From Acidobacteriota bacterium (GTDB taxonomy: Bacteria > Acidobacteriota > Blastocatellia > Pyrinomonadales > Pyrinomonadaceae), in contig JAIVJP010000374.1 in NCBI GenBank assembly GCA_020199975.1, forward strand, positions 1 to 5,236: a stretch of DNA of 5,236 nucleotides, written 5' to 3'. The notes below the pieces were generated by a model that ran no database searches, was not told where the DNA came from, and saw nothing but the letters and a program-made list of their open reading frames with translations. Every line of letters begins with the position of its first letter. Position 1 is the stretch's first letter. The position numbers were made by a program, and so were the translations under genes. Positions 1 to 5,214 of the stretch are shown here, piece by piece.

Positions 1-766
1 GAGTTTCCGCACGTCTGCGTAGGTCAATCTCCGCCTGACATAGCACAATGCTTGCGCCTCCGCGCCGCTTGACTAACTCCTGCAACCTGGGCTGAGCGGA
101 TCGCAGGTTGTTGAGAATCGTCTTTCGCCTCTGGGCAAACCCGGCGCTGACCACCTGCCATAGCAAAGCTTCATCTTTGACTGCTACAGCAATATGCGGC
201 CGCACCTTCAGCCTAATCACGCTGCTCCACACCTTCGGCATAGGCCGGAATGCGCCCGGGGCCACATCAAAAAGCTTTTCAGTTTCGCAGTAAGCTTCCA
301 CGACAACCGAGAGATAGCCGCGATCGGTTGAACCTGCAGGCGCGGTGATCCGCTCAACGACTTCTCGCTGCAGCATTAGGACCATCTCCGTCAAACAACT
401 TCGCTGCCCGATTAAGCGCTGCAAAATTGCAGTGGAAATACTGTAAGGAAGGTTGGCGACCAAACGAGCTTGATTGGCAGGCTTTATCTCGGAGCACAAA
501 TCGGTAATGAGTGCGTCGCTTTGAACGAGTTTGAAGTTCCGGCTGGATCCGAATCTTTCCAACAGCCCGGCTATCAGGTTCCTATCAAACTCAATTGCCA
601 CCACAGCGCCCGCGTTCTCGACGAGTTGAGCCGTGAGTGCTCCGCGCCCGGGGCCGATTTCAATAATCGTTTCATCGGACTTAGGATCTAATGCCTGAAT
701 GATGCGATCGATGATTCGGCTGTCGCTGAGAAAGTTTTGACCTAAGCGCTTTGAAGGACGGTGCAT
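1..766 (-). CDS. rsmA: 16S rRNA (adenine1518-N6/adenine1519-N6)-dimethyltransferase, 3' end cut by window edge
   Basis: RsmA (KsgA) uses S-adenosylmethionine to dimethylate two adjacent adenines in the 3'-terminal helix of 16S rRNA late in small-subunit assembly, in the cytoplasm. I translated 255 codons from an ATG at 764-766; the frame is still open at base 1. E. coli RsmA has 273 residues, so roughly 10-25 are missing. Visible motifs are KRLGQNFLSD (residues 6-15), SAM motif I EIGPGRGAL (36-44), the acidic ribose-binding E59 in VAIEFD, D84 in QSDAL, the catalytic NLPY (105-108), FRPMPKV (173-179) and the C-terminal FAQRRKTILNNL (210-221). W180 follows PKV where many homologues have Asp. 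The ATG has no clear Shine-Dalgarno. The same frame is open upstream to a stop at 908-910 and contains a GTG at 839-841, which would add 25 residues. I prefer the ATG because the conserved core begins only a few residues after it. The gene lies downstream of ribD on the same strand, beyond a large palindrome. Confidence 0.95.
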   Translation of the reverse strand, partial: MHRPSKRLGQNFLSDSRIIDRIIQALDPKSDETIIEIGPGRGALTAQLVENAGAVVAIEFDRNLIAGLLERFGSSRNFKLVQSDALITDLCSEIKPANQARLVANLPYSISTAILQRLIGQRSCLTEMVLMLQREVVERITAPAGSTDRGYLSVVVEAYCETEKLFDVAPGAFRPMPKVWSSVIRLKVRPHIAVAVKDEALLWQVVSAGFAQRRKTILNNLRSAQPRLQELVKRRGGASIVLCQAEIDLRRRAET

Positions 767-869
767 GAGAGTCGGAGGCTGAGATTCAGCTGTAGAGCTA
801 GTGTCTGTAACAAAAGCCTGAGCCAGCGACTTCTCATTCACACCCTGCTTTAGCTGGGAGTCGGAAAAA

Positions 870-882
870 GCGGCATAGCGGC
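870..882. repeat. Degenerate small palindrome related to the 925-1093 element
   Basis: GCGGCATAGCGGC is an imperfect copy of the GGC-ATA-GCC core used repeatedly in the adjacent palindrome. Ten bases (GCGGCATAGC) recur in reverse orientation at 3592-3601. It may be a decayed fragment of the same repeat family. With so short a match, chance cannot be excluded. Confidence 0.4.
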
Positions 883-924
883 AAGATCTAAGAACAAGGC
901 ACAGATACTAGACTCAAAGCTCCC

Positions 925-1093
925 TCTTGCGGCTTTGCCGCCCCCAGTGCGGTAAGGCTATGCCTTACCGGCCGGTTGTCCAACTTGATGAGAGACTATG
1001 CCTCCGGTCCGAGGCATAGCCTCTCAAGTATTTAAAAGGTTGACCCGGTAAGGCATAGCCTTACCGCACTGCGGGGCGGCAAAGCCGCTAAGA
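925..1093. repeat. Large nested inverted repeat (about 169 bp, MITE/BIME-like)
   Basis: The two halves are reverse complements over nearly their whole length. The outer arms (925-971 and 1047-1093) match with only two small differences, a one-base indel near 928/1089 and a local shift at the C-run around 945/1072. Each arm contains smaller hairpins: GCGGCTTTGCCGC (929-941, mirrored at 1076-1088) and GGTAAGGCTATGCCTTACC (951-969, mirrored at 1047-1065). The apex is a perfect 9 bp stem, CTATGCCTC (996-1004) with GAGGCATAG (1011-1019), around the loop CGGTCC. The segments between arms and apex (972-995 and 1020-1046) are partly complementary, with extra bases on the right side. It lies in the ribD-rsmA gap and encodes nothing. 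As RNA it would fold into one long branched hairpin. This resembles paired REP/BIME units or a small non-autonomous element. I saw no transposase and no clear target-site duplication. Confidence 0.93.
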
Positions 1094-1101
1094 CATCTCT
1101 T

Positions 1102-2105
1102 TCATTCGCTGTCTCTTGCCTTGGCCGGATACCCCGTCACTTCAATATCGCGGCCTCGCTTGACCATTTCGACATCAACTAGATCCAGGGCGTCAATCAG
1201 TCTGTCTGCACCATGACCCCCGATAGCGCTCGGAGCGTCTCGACCCCCAATGATTACCGGCGCAAGAAAGAAGGTGACTTTGTTTACTAGTCCAGCGTCT
1301 ATCAGATTCCCGGCCACAGTCGCTCCAAAACCGGCGCCTCCTGGGCGGTCTGCACCAGCTGAGACTCGGGATCACTTTGCAGTCTTTCATCAAGCACGAC
1401 GCGCGTTAGCGCCCTTCTCCTGGGCTTGCCGGAGCGATCAGTCAACAGGGGATTGTCGGCGAGCGCCGTGCCTGCCCCGATAAGGATTACGTCATACTCA
1501 TGCCGTAACTCGTGTGCCCGCTCACGCGATTCCTTACCGGTGATCCAACGTGAATCTCCTGTGCGAGTGGCGATCTTGCCATCCAGAGACGTGGCCAGCT
1601 TCAGATGAACAAAAGGTCGCCCGGTCTTCATGAAGTGGAGATATTTCTCGTTTACCTTTTTCGCTTCGCGAGCCATCAGTCCGCTGCTGACTTCAAGGCC
1701 CGCTGAGCGCAGATGATCAAAGCCTCGCCCGGAGACCTTCGGGTTTGGATCCTCGATAGGCGCCACAACGCGCTTTATCCCGGAGGCAATCAAAGCATCG
1801 CTGCAGGGCGGTGTCTTTCCGAAGTGGGCGTGAGGTTCCAGCGATGCGTATGCGGTAGCGCCCCTGGCTCTGCCTCCCGCCTGCTCAAGCGCCAGGGTCT
1901 CGGCGTGCTTTACCTCTTCGTAGACGTAGAAACCTTCCCCAATGATTTCACCTTCCGAGGTAGTGATTACGCAGCCGACGAGAGGTCCAGGACTTACCTG
2001 GCCAGTGCCTTTCGCGGCAAGGGCAAGAGCACGGGCCATCATGCGATGATCCGTGTCGCTCCATCCCTCAATTGCGCCACTCGCTGTTGCTATAGTCCGT
2101 TGCAC
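1102..2105 (-). pseudogene. ribD: RibD, diaminohydroxyphosphoribosylaminopyrimidine deaminase / aminouracil-phosphate reductase, disrupted by an internal deletion
   Basis: RibD carries out the second and third steps of riboflavin synthesis: an N-terminal zinc deaminase followed by an NADPH-dependent ribose reductase. Reading starts at GTG (2103-2105) behind AGGA. Frame A gives 267 residues with H67-A-E69, LEPHAHFGKTPPC (89-101), DPNP (119-122) and the reductase segments ATSLDGKIATRTGDSRWIT (171-189) and RVVLD (235-239). It runs out of homology after QEAPVL and stops at 1302. Homology resumes at once in another frame as GATVAGNLIDAGLV and continues through APVIIGG to DIEVTGYP, stopping at 1102. 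Compared with B. subtilis RibG from memory, about 50 residues between these blocks are absent, including the strand ending in VEGG. The junction lies near 1324-1331. A deletion whose length is not a multiple of three fits best, so the reductase should be dead and the deaminase domain might persist. H92 stands where the first zinc-ligand Cys is normal, and G39 where Asn is usual in the SPNPxVG motif. A metagenomic assembly error is the main alternative to a real pseudogene. Confidence 0.9.
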
Positions 2106-2108
2106 GAA

Positions 2109-2113
2109 TTCCT
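2109..2113 (-). promoter_or_regulatory. ribD ribosome binding site overlapping the ftsY stop codon
   Basis: On the minus strand AGGAA begins inside the TAG stop of ftsY (2112-2114) and lies 3 bases before the GTG start of ribD at 2103-2105. This overlap supports the GTG as the ribD start and suggests translational coupling of ribD to ftsY. The spacing is somewhat short for a Shine-Dalgarno. Confidence 0.55.
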
Positions 2114-3443
2114 ATTCGAATAAACCGTTCACATACAGTTCCGGGTCAAAGACCACCAGGTCATCTACCTTTTCACCAATGCCGGCATAACGGATTGGCA
2201 GATTTAGCTCGTTTGCGATCGCCACCGCAATTCCACCCTTCGCCGTGCCGTCGAGCTTCGTCAAGACGATTCCGGTTACGCCCGCCACCTTGAGAAACTG
2301 CCGCGCCTGCTCTAACCCGTTTTGTCCGGTCACCGCGTCAACCACAAGCAATGTTTCGTGCGGAGCGCCGGAAACTTCCCTCCCCGCCACGCGCTTCATC
2401 TTTTCCAGCTCAGCCATCAGATTCGATTTGTTGTGCAAGCGTCCAGCGGTATCGACAATCAACACGTCAGAACCCCGTGACTTCGCAGCTTTCAGCGAAT
2501 CAAAGAGTACAGCTGCTGGATCAGTCCCCTGCTTCTGCTGAATCAGGGGAACGCCCGTGCGTTGAGCCCAGATCGCCAACTGGTCAGAGGCAGCGGCGCG
2601 GAATGTGTCAGCGGCGCAAATTAGAACATCGTTTCCTTCTGCCTTAATTCGCTGGGCAAGTTTCCCGATCGTCGTAGTCTTGCCGACGCCGTTCACGCCC
2701 ACAACCATCATTACGTAAGGAAGCACGTCTTCTGGAACGCTTGTTTCAGAAGCCACACCCTGGTTTTCCGACGCCTGCAAGATTTTCAGCAGTTCATTCT
2801 TAATCGCCTGCTTGAGTGCATCTAGATCGTTGATCTGTTTCCGGGCAATCCCGCGTCTGACTGTTTCCAGGATTTGCTGCGTTGTTGCCACACCGATATC
2901 CGCGGCAATCAACGCTTCTTCCAGTTCGTCGAGCAAGTTCTCGTCGATCTGCTTCAATCCCTGAAAGACGGTATCAAGCCGTTCTGAAAGCGTTTCGCGT
3001 GTTGCAGCCACAGCTCTGCGGAAACGAGCCGAGAACTCCTGCTCTAGAGCAGCTTCCTGCGCCTGTAGTTCCTCGATTGAGAGGTTTAACCCCAGAATGG
3101 ACGTAGCGAACGGCGGACGACCGGGAACCGGTTTTTGGTCGAGCGCGGCCTCGCGCAATCCTGCCCGAACTGGTGACAAGTCTGGTTGTGCTTGCCTCGC
3201 AGTGGGTCTCTCAGCAATGCGAGAATCAGCGATCACTGGTGCGGATCCGGCGCCGGTTGCTACTGGCTCCAACGGCAGTGGCTCAACCGCCTGAAGCGGC
3301 GATTCTTCCTGAATCACACGCTTCTGCTCCGAAGGGATTGATGAGGTCGCCGCCTCGTCCTTAGAATTCTGAGCAACTTCCGGTTTATTCAAGCCCAGGG
3401 TTACAAACTGATCCTTACCTTTGCGTCTCCAAAAAAGCCCCAT
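2112..3443 (-). CDS. ftsY: Signal recognition particle receptor FtsY
   Basis: FtsY is the membrane-associated SRP receptor GTPase. It docks with Ffh-bound ribosomes to deliver nascent membrane proteins to the Sec translocon. The 443-residue product is complete. Residues 1 to about 120 are a low-complexity, acidic and Pro/Ala-rich A domain that starts with a basic-hydrophobic MGLFWRRKGK, possibly a membrane-targeting patch. An amphipathic helix at about 138-163 (FSARFRRAVAATRETLSERL) opens the four-helix N domain (about 145-225). The G domain carries all SRP-GTPase motifs: P-loop GVNGVGKT (249-256), DTFRAAA (279-285), DTAGR (331-335), TKLDGTAKGG (395-404) and the closing GIGEKVDDL (421-429), before the FDPELYVNGLF end. 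The extended A domain makes it longer than the minimal NG form, as in proteobacterial FtsY. The ATG is preceded by GGAA about 8 bases upstream and by a good promoter at 3497-3526. It is the first gene of the leftward block, and ribD follows after 6 bases. Confidence 0.97.
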   Translation of the reverse strand: MGLFWRRKGKDQFVTLGLNKPEVAQNSKDEAATSSIPSEQKRVIQEESPLQAVEPLPLEPVATGAGSAPVIADSRIAERPTARQAQPDLSPVRAGLREAALDQKPVPGRPPFATSILGLNLSIEELQAQEAALEQEFSARFRRAVAATRETLSERLDTVFQGLKQIDENLLDELEEALIAADIGVATTQQILETVRRGIARKQINDLDALKQAIKNELLKILQASENQGVASETSVPEDVLPYVMMVVGVNGVGKTTTIGKLAQRIKAEGNDVLICAADTFRAAASDQLAIWAQRTGVPLIQQKQGTDPAAVLFDSLKAAKSRGSDVLIVDTAGRLHNKSNLMAELEKMKRVAGREVSGAPHETLLVVDAVTGQNGLEQARQFLKVAGVTGIVLTKLDGTAKGGIAVAIANELNLPIRYAGIGEKVDDLVVFDPELYVNGLFE

Positions 3444-3496
3444 AAGATTGTTCCAATTGCCACTGCTGTTCGAGATGCTAAATAACTGAATTTTTG

Positions 3497-3526
3497 ATTA
3501 TAAGCGCAACAGCCGCATCCTCACAA
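3497..3526 (-). promoter_or_regulatory. Predicted sigma70-type promoter of ftsY
   Basis: On the minus strand a perfect TATAAT (3497-3502) is preceded, after an 18 bp spacer, by TTGTGA (3521-3526), which matches four of six bases of the -35 consensus. Transcription would start near 3490 and leave a leader of about 45 bases before the ftsY ATG. It is the best promoter-like sequence in the window and could drive the whole leftward block. Confidence 0.6.
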
Positions 3527-3588
3527 AAAGGACGCTGCTGCTTAGAAGATTCTTAGGTGCTTACCTGGCTATATACTACTATCTCGTT

Positions 3589-3604
3589 CCGGCTATGCCG
3601 CCGG
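3589..3604. repeat. Short palindrome sharing the GGCTATGCC core
   Basis: CCGGC (3589-3593) and GCCGG (3600-3604) form a 5 bp stem around TATGCC. Inside it, GGCTATGCC (3591-3599) is identical to the hairpin core found at 956-964 in the large palindrome and, inverted, at 1013-1021 and 1052-1060. It lies upstream of the ftsY promoter. It may be a solitary unit of the same repeat family. Confidence 0.5.
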
Positions 3605-3629
3605 CACTGCCTTTCGCTCTGAACCTTTA

Positions 3630-3651
3630 CATGGTTTAACTCATGGTTTAA
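3630..3651. repeat. 10 bp tandem direct repeat, CATGGTTTAA, period 12
   Basis: CATGGTTTAA occurs at 3630-3639 and again at 3642-3651, with a 2-base spacer (CT). Start-to-start distance is 12 bp, close to one DNA turn, so a regulator binding both copies would sit on nearly the same helix face. The location between two divergent transcription units fits an operator, but no regulator is identified. Confidence 0.5.
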
Positions 3652-3834
3652 TAGGATTTTACTTCAGATCTCGCCGACGGGCGGGGACAGAACACCGCAA
3701 CGAGGCTGGCGGAATAGCTCGGAAGGCAAGGTAATTTAGTCTTTCGCTGTAGGTGGAGGAATGTTGGACTATCGTCTGACCCTGGGACAAAGGTATTTTA
3801 TCGGCCTAAATGCGGGCGACCGCGTCTAAAGTGG

Positions 3835-3860
3835 CGAGCGCAAAGCTTAGTCCGCGCTCG
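3835..3860 (+). other. Inverted repeat (7 bp stem, 12 nt loop) upstream of the sigma factor
   Basis: CGAGCGC (3835-3841) and GCGCTCG (3854-3860) are perfect reverse complements around a 12-base loop. The sequence that follows is A/T-rich but not a T-run, so an intrinsic terminator is not supported. It could be a leader hairpin or a protein-binding dyad for the sigma operon 48 bp downstream. Confidence 0.5.
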
Positions 3861-3876
3861 ATTTAAGAAATTGTAA

Positions 3877-3893
3877 GCGGGACGCGGTCCCGC
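3877..3893 (+). other. GC-rich hairpin just before the sigma-factor start codon
   Basis: GCGGGAC (3877-3883) and GTCCCGC (3887-3893) form a perfect 7 bp stem with a GCG loop that ends 14 bases before the ATG at 3908. If transcribed, it would lie close to the ribosome-binding region, where a stable stem could dampen translation. It could also be an operator dyad. Start-proximal Shine-Dalgarno material is weak: GACAGG abuts the ATG. Confidence 0.5.
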
Positions 3894-3907
3894 GAAACTA
3901 AGACAGG

Positions 3908-4486
3908 ATGGAAACCGCCACGAGCGACGAGCAGATCGTAGAGCGCGCTCTAACAGGAGATGCTGAGGCTTTCGGCGAGATAGTATTACGCTGGGAGCGA
4001 AGGATCTTTGCGCTTGCCTACGGCATGCTTGGGCGCGAGGAAGACGCGCGGGACGCAACCCAGGAGACTTTCCTTGCGGCTTTCCGGAATTTGCGAGGTT
4101 TTCGCGGAGAAGCTAAGGTCTCATCCTGGTTGCATAGGATTGCGGTAAACCAGTGCATTACGCGTCAACGCCGGGCCAAGGTGAGAAATGAGGCGGCGAT
4201 TGAAGATGAAGAGCAACGGCAGGCCTCAAGCTTTTCTTCTCCTTTGGAGCTTTCTCCGTCTCGAGTGGCTGAGGGTAGAGAGAGCATCGATGCGGTTAGA
4301 CGCGCGGTGAACAGTCTCCCGCTAGATTTACGCCAGGTTGTACTGATGAAGGAATTTGAAGAACTAACTTTTCGAGAGATAGCCGAAGCTTTGGATTTGC
4401 CATTGAGCACCGTGAAAAGTCGTCTCTACACAGCGATGCGACAGTTGCAGATGCGACTTCAGAAATTCGGTAACGAAGCAGCGTAA
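3908..4486 (+). CDS. ECF-family RNA polymerase sigma factor (sigma24/RpoE-like)
   Basis: The 192-residue protein has the two-domain layout of extracytoplasmic-function sigma factors, which redirect RNA polymerase to stress or envelope regulons. Region 2 spans about 8-85: the core-binding helices run through DEQIVERALTGDAEAFGEIV, then DARDATQETFLAAF (46-59), then the promoter-melting and -10-recognition stretch FRGEAKVSSWLHRIAVN (65-81). A polar linker of about 40 residues follows (88-125). Region 4 (about 127-186) contains LPLDLRQVVLMKEFEELTF and the helix-turn-helix IAEALDLPLSTVKSRLYTAM for -35 recognition. There is no extra C-terminal domain. An in-frame TAA at 3899-3901 excludes a start further upstream, so the ATG at 3908 is the earliest possible. 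The Shine-Dalgarno match is poor because GACAGG touches the ATG. Fourteen bases beyond its stop begins a zinc-finger membrane anti-sigma factor, its likely inhibitor. Many such pairs autoregulate, but I found no matching GGAAC/CGTC promoter pair upstream. The regulon and the inducing signal are unknown. Confidence 0.95.
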   Translation: METATSDEQIVERALTGDAEAFGEIVLRWERRIFALAYGMLGREEDARDATQETFLAAFRNLRGFRGEAKVSSWLHRIAVNQCITRQRRAKVRNEAAIEDEEQRQASSFSSPLELSPSRVAEGRESIDAVRRAVNSLPLDLRQVVLMKEFEELTFREIAEALDLPLSTVKSRLYTAMRQLQMRLQKFGNEAA

Positions 4487-4489
4487 GGC

Positions 4490-4494
4490 AGGAG
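4490..4494 (+). promoter_or_regulatory. Strong Shine-Dalgarno of the anti-sigma gene
   Basis: AGGAG lies 6 bases before the ATG at 4501 and just after the sigma-factor stop (4484-4486). It fixes the start codon. The match is much stronger than that before the sigma factor itself, which would favour an excess of the inhibitor. Confidence 0.8.
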
Positions 4495-4500
4495 AGCACG

Positions 4501-5214
4501 ATGTCTAAAATACCGGATGCCCCGATTTGTGAACGTGGAAACGATTTGATTGCGTTTCTCTATGGCGAAATCGACGAAGGCGCCGCGCTGGATTTTGAAC
4601 GGCACCTTCTGAATTGCGCTGAATGTGAATCTGAACTCGGCGCTTTCAAACAGATTCGATCCTCCGTCGTTGCCTGGCGAGAAGAGTCGCTAAGCGGTGC
4701 TACCGCTCCTTCGATATCTGCCTCCCCGGCTGTTGATAGAGCCTCGAATCTTCGTAAGCCATCCGCGATAGGAGCTATACGAGAGTTCTTTGAACTCTCG
4801 CCTTTGTGGATGAAGGGCTCGATGGCCTTAGCCTCTGTTCTGTTTTGTGTAGTCTCGGTACTCGCGCTCACCCATCTTTTGGAGAATCCAAAACCAGTCA
4901 TCGTCGGAGGCGAAAAACTATACACAGAGAAGGAACTGCAGGCGAAGATCGAAGATGCTGTGAAATCCGGGTTAGAGGATCGGGAAACTCAGAGGGGCAC
5001 ACTTCCGGCTTCTGTTGCAGCTAACAAGGACCAGCAAGGTAGGCCGCGCAGAATAGGCGTCAACCAAACAAGTCAGCGCGTTGCTGCCAATCCTAGGGTT
5101 AAGCGTGGTCCGCTCACAAAGGCGGAGCGTGAGCAATTGGCCGCTGATTTGAGATTGATCCTTCCGCAGGATGATACGGATATCGAGCTTTTAGGGGATG
5201 GAATCAATCGGTAG
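4501..5214 (+). CDS. Membrane-anchored zinc-finger (ZAS/zf-HC2) anti-sigma factor
   Basis: The 237-residue protein is predicted to hold the upstream ECF sigma factor inactive at the inner membrane until an envelope signal releases it. The cytoplasmic N-terminus has the zinc anti-sigma signature H35-x3-C39-x2-C42 in FERHLLNCAECESEL, with C10 placed 25 residues earlier as the likely fourth ligand. A Ser/Pro/Ala-rich linker (about 62-88) leads to one hydrophobic helix (about 106-127), giving an N-in, C-out topology. The outer part (about 128-237) has a charged, probably helical segment, YTEKELQAKIEDAVKSGLED (141-160), a basic polar stretch (180-203) and a second charged helix, LTKAEREQLAADLRLIL (205-221), with an acidic tail. 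I do not recognise the outer domain as a known sensor. The gene follows the sigma factor after 14 bases with a strong Shine-Dalgarno, so it is co-transcribed. Release by regulated proteolysis or by zinc-site oxidation are both possible. The family assignment is firm, the signal unknown. Confidence 0.9.
   Translation: MSKIPDAPICERGNDLIAFLYGEIDEGAALDFERHLLNCAECESELGAFKQIRSSVVAWREESLSGATAPSISASPAVDRASNLRKPSAIGAIREFFELSPLWMKGSMALASVLFCVVSVLALTHLLENPKPVIVGGEKLYTEKELQAKIEDAVKSGLEDRETQRGTLPASVAANKDQQGRPRRIGVNQTSQRVAANPRVKRGPLTKAEREQLAADLRLILPQDDTDIELLGDGINR

Larger units (their letters stand above)
767..1101. other. Intergenic region between ribD and rsmA
   Basis: This 335 bp gap separates two minus-strand genes. 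Half of it is the nested palindrome at 925-1093, which starts only 8 bases beyond the ribD stop codon. The rest (767-924) is an upstream in-frame extension of rsmA that is probably untranslated, plus a small GCGGCATAGCGGC palindrome-like word at 870-882. I saw no convincing sigma70 promoter for rsmA: a TTGAGT-like hexamer on the minus strand near 917 has no good -10 at the right spacing. There is no U-tract next to the palindrome, so a standard intrinsic terminator is not supported. Confidence 0.7.
3444..3907. other. Divergent intergenic region between ftsY and the sigma-factor operon
   Basis: This 464 bp spacer separates the leftward ftsY block from the rightward sigma/anti-sigma operon. It holds the ftsY promoter (3497-3526), a CCGGC-TATGCC-GCCGG palindrome (3589-3604), a 10 bp direct repeat (3630-3651) and two hairpins near the sigma start (3835-3860 and 3877-3893). 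No reading frame in it looks coding. I looked for tRNA, SRP RNA, RNase P RNA and tmRNA signatures and found none. I could not pick a convincing rightward promoter. The best partial match is TTTACA (3627-3632) with TAGGAT (3652-3657) at 19 bp spacing, which would give a leader of about 240 bases. Confidence 0.6.

Noticed and set aside
929..1088. Intrinsic transcription terminator after ribD
   Set aside because: The hairpin is strong, but neither side is followed by a T-run in the direction of transcription, and the nested design is far larger than a terminator.
1713..2123. 136-codon plus-strand frame antisense to ribD
   Set aside because: It lies fully opposite a clearly homologous RibD reading frame, and its product shows no recognisable motif, so it is a shadow frame.
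3758..3830. ECF-type autoregulatory promoter (CGTCT at 3773 or CGTCTAAA at 3823)
   Set aside because: No GGAAC-like -35 element occurs at about 16 bp upstream of either. The nearest GGAAT is only 10 bp from the first site.
3661..3900. Possible structured non-coding RNA in the spacer before the sigma gene
   Set aside because: I looked for conserved words of tRNA, SRP RNA, RNase P RNA and tmRNA and found none. Only two simple hairpins are supported.
3798..4058. 86-codon minus-strand frame across the sigma-factor start
   Set aside because: Its Arg-rich, low-information translation overlaps the conserved sigma region 2 on the other strand and has no ribosome binding site that I can see.
4560..4925. 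121-codon minus-strand frame opposite the anti-sigma gene
   Set aside because: The plus-strand protein has a zinc motif, a membrane helix and a good ribosome binding site. The antisense frame has none of these.
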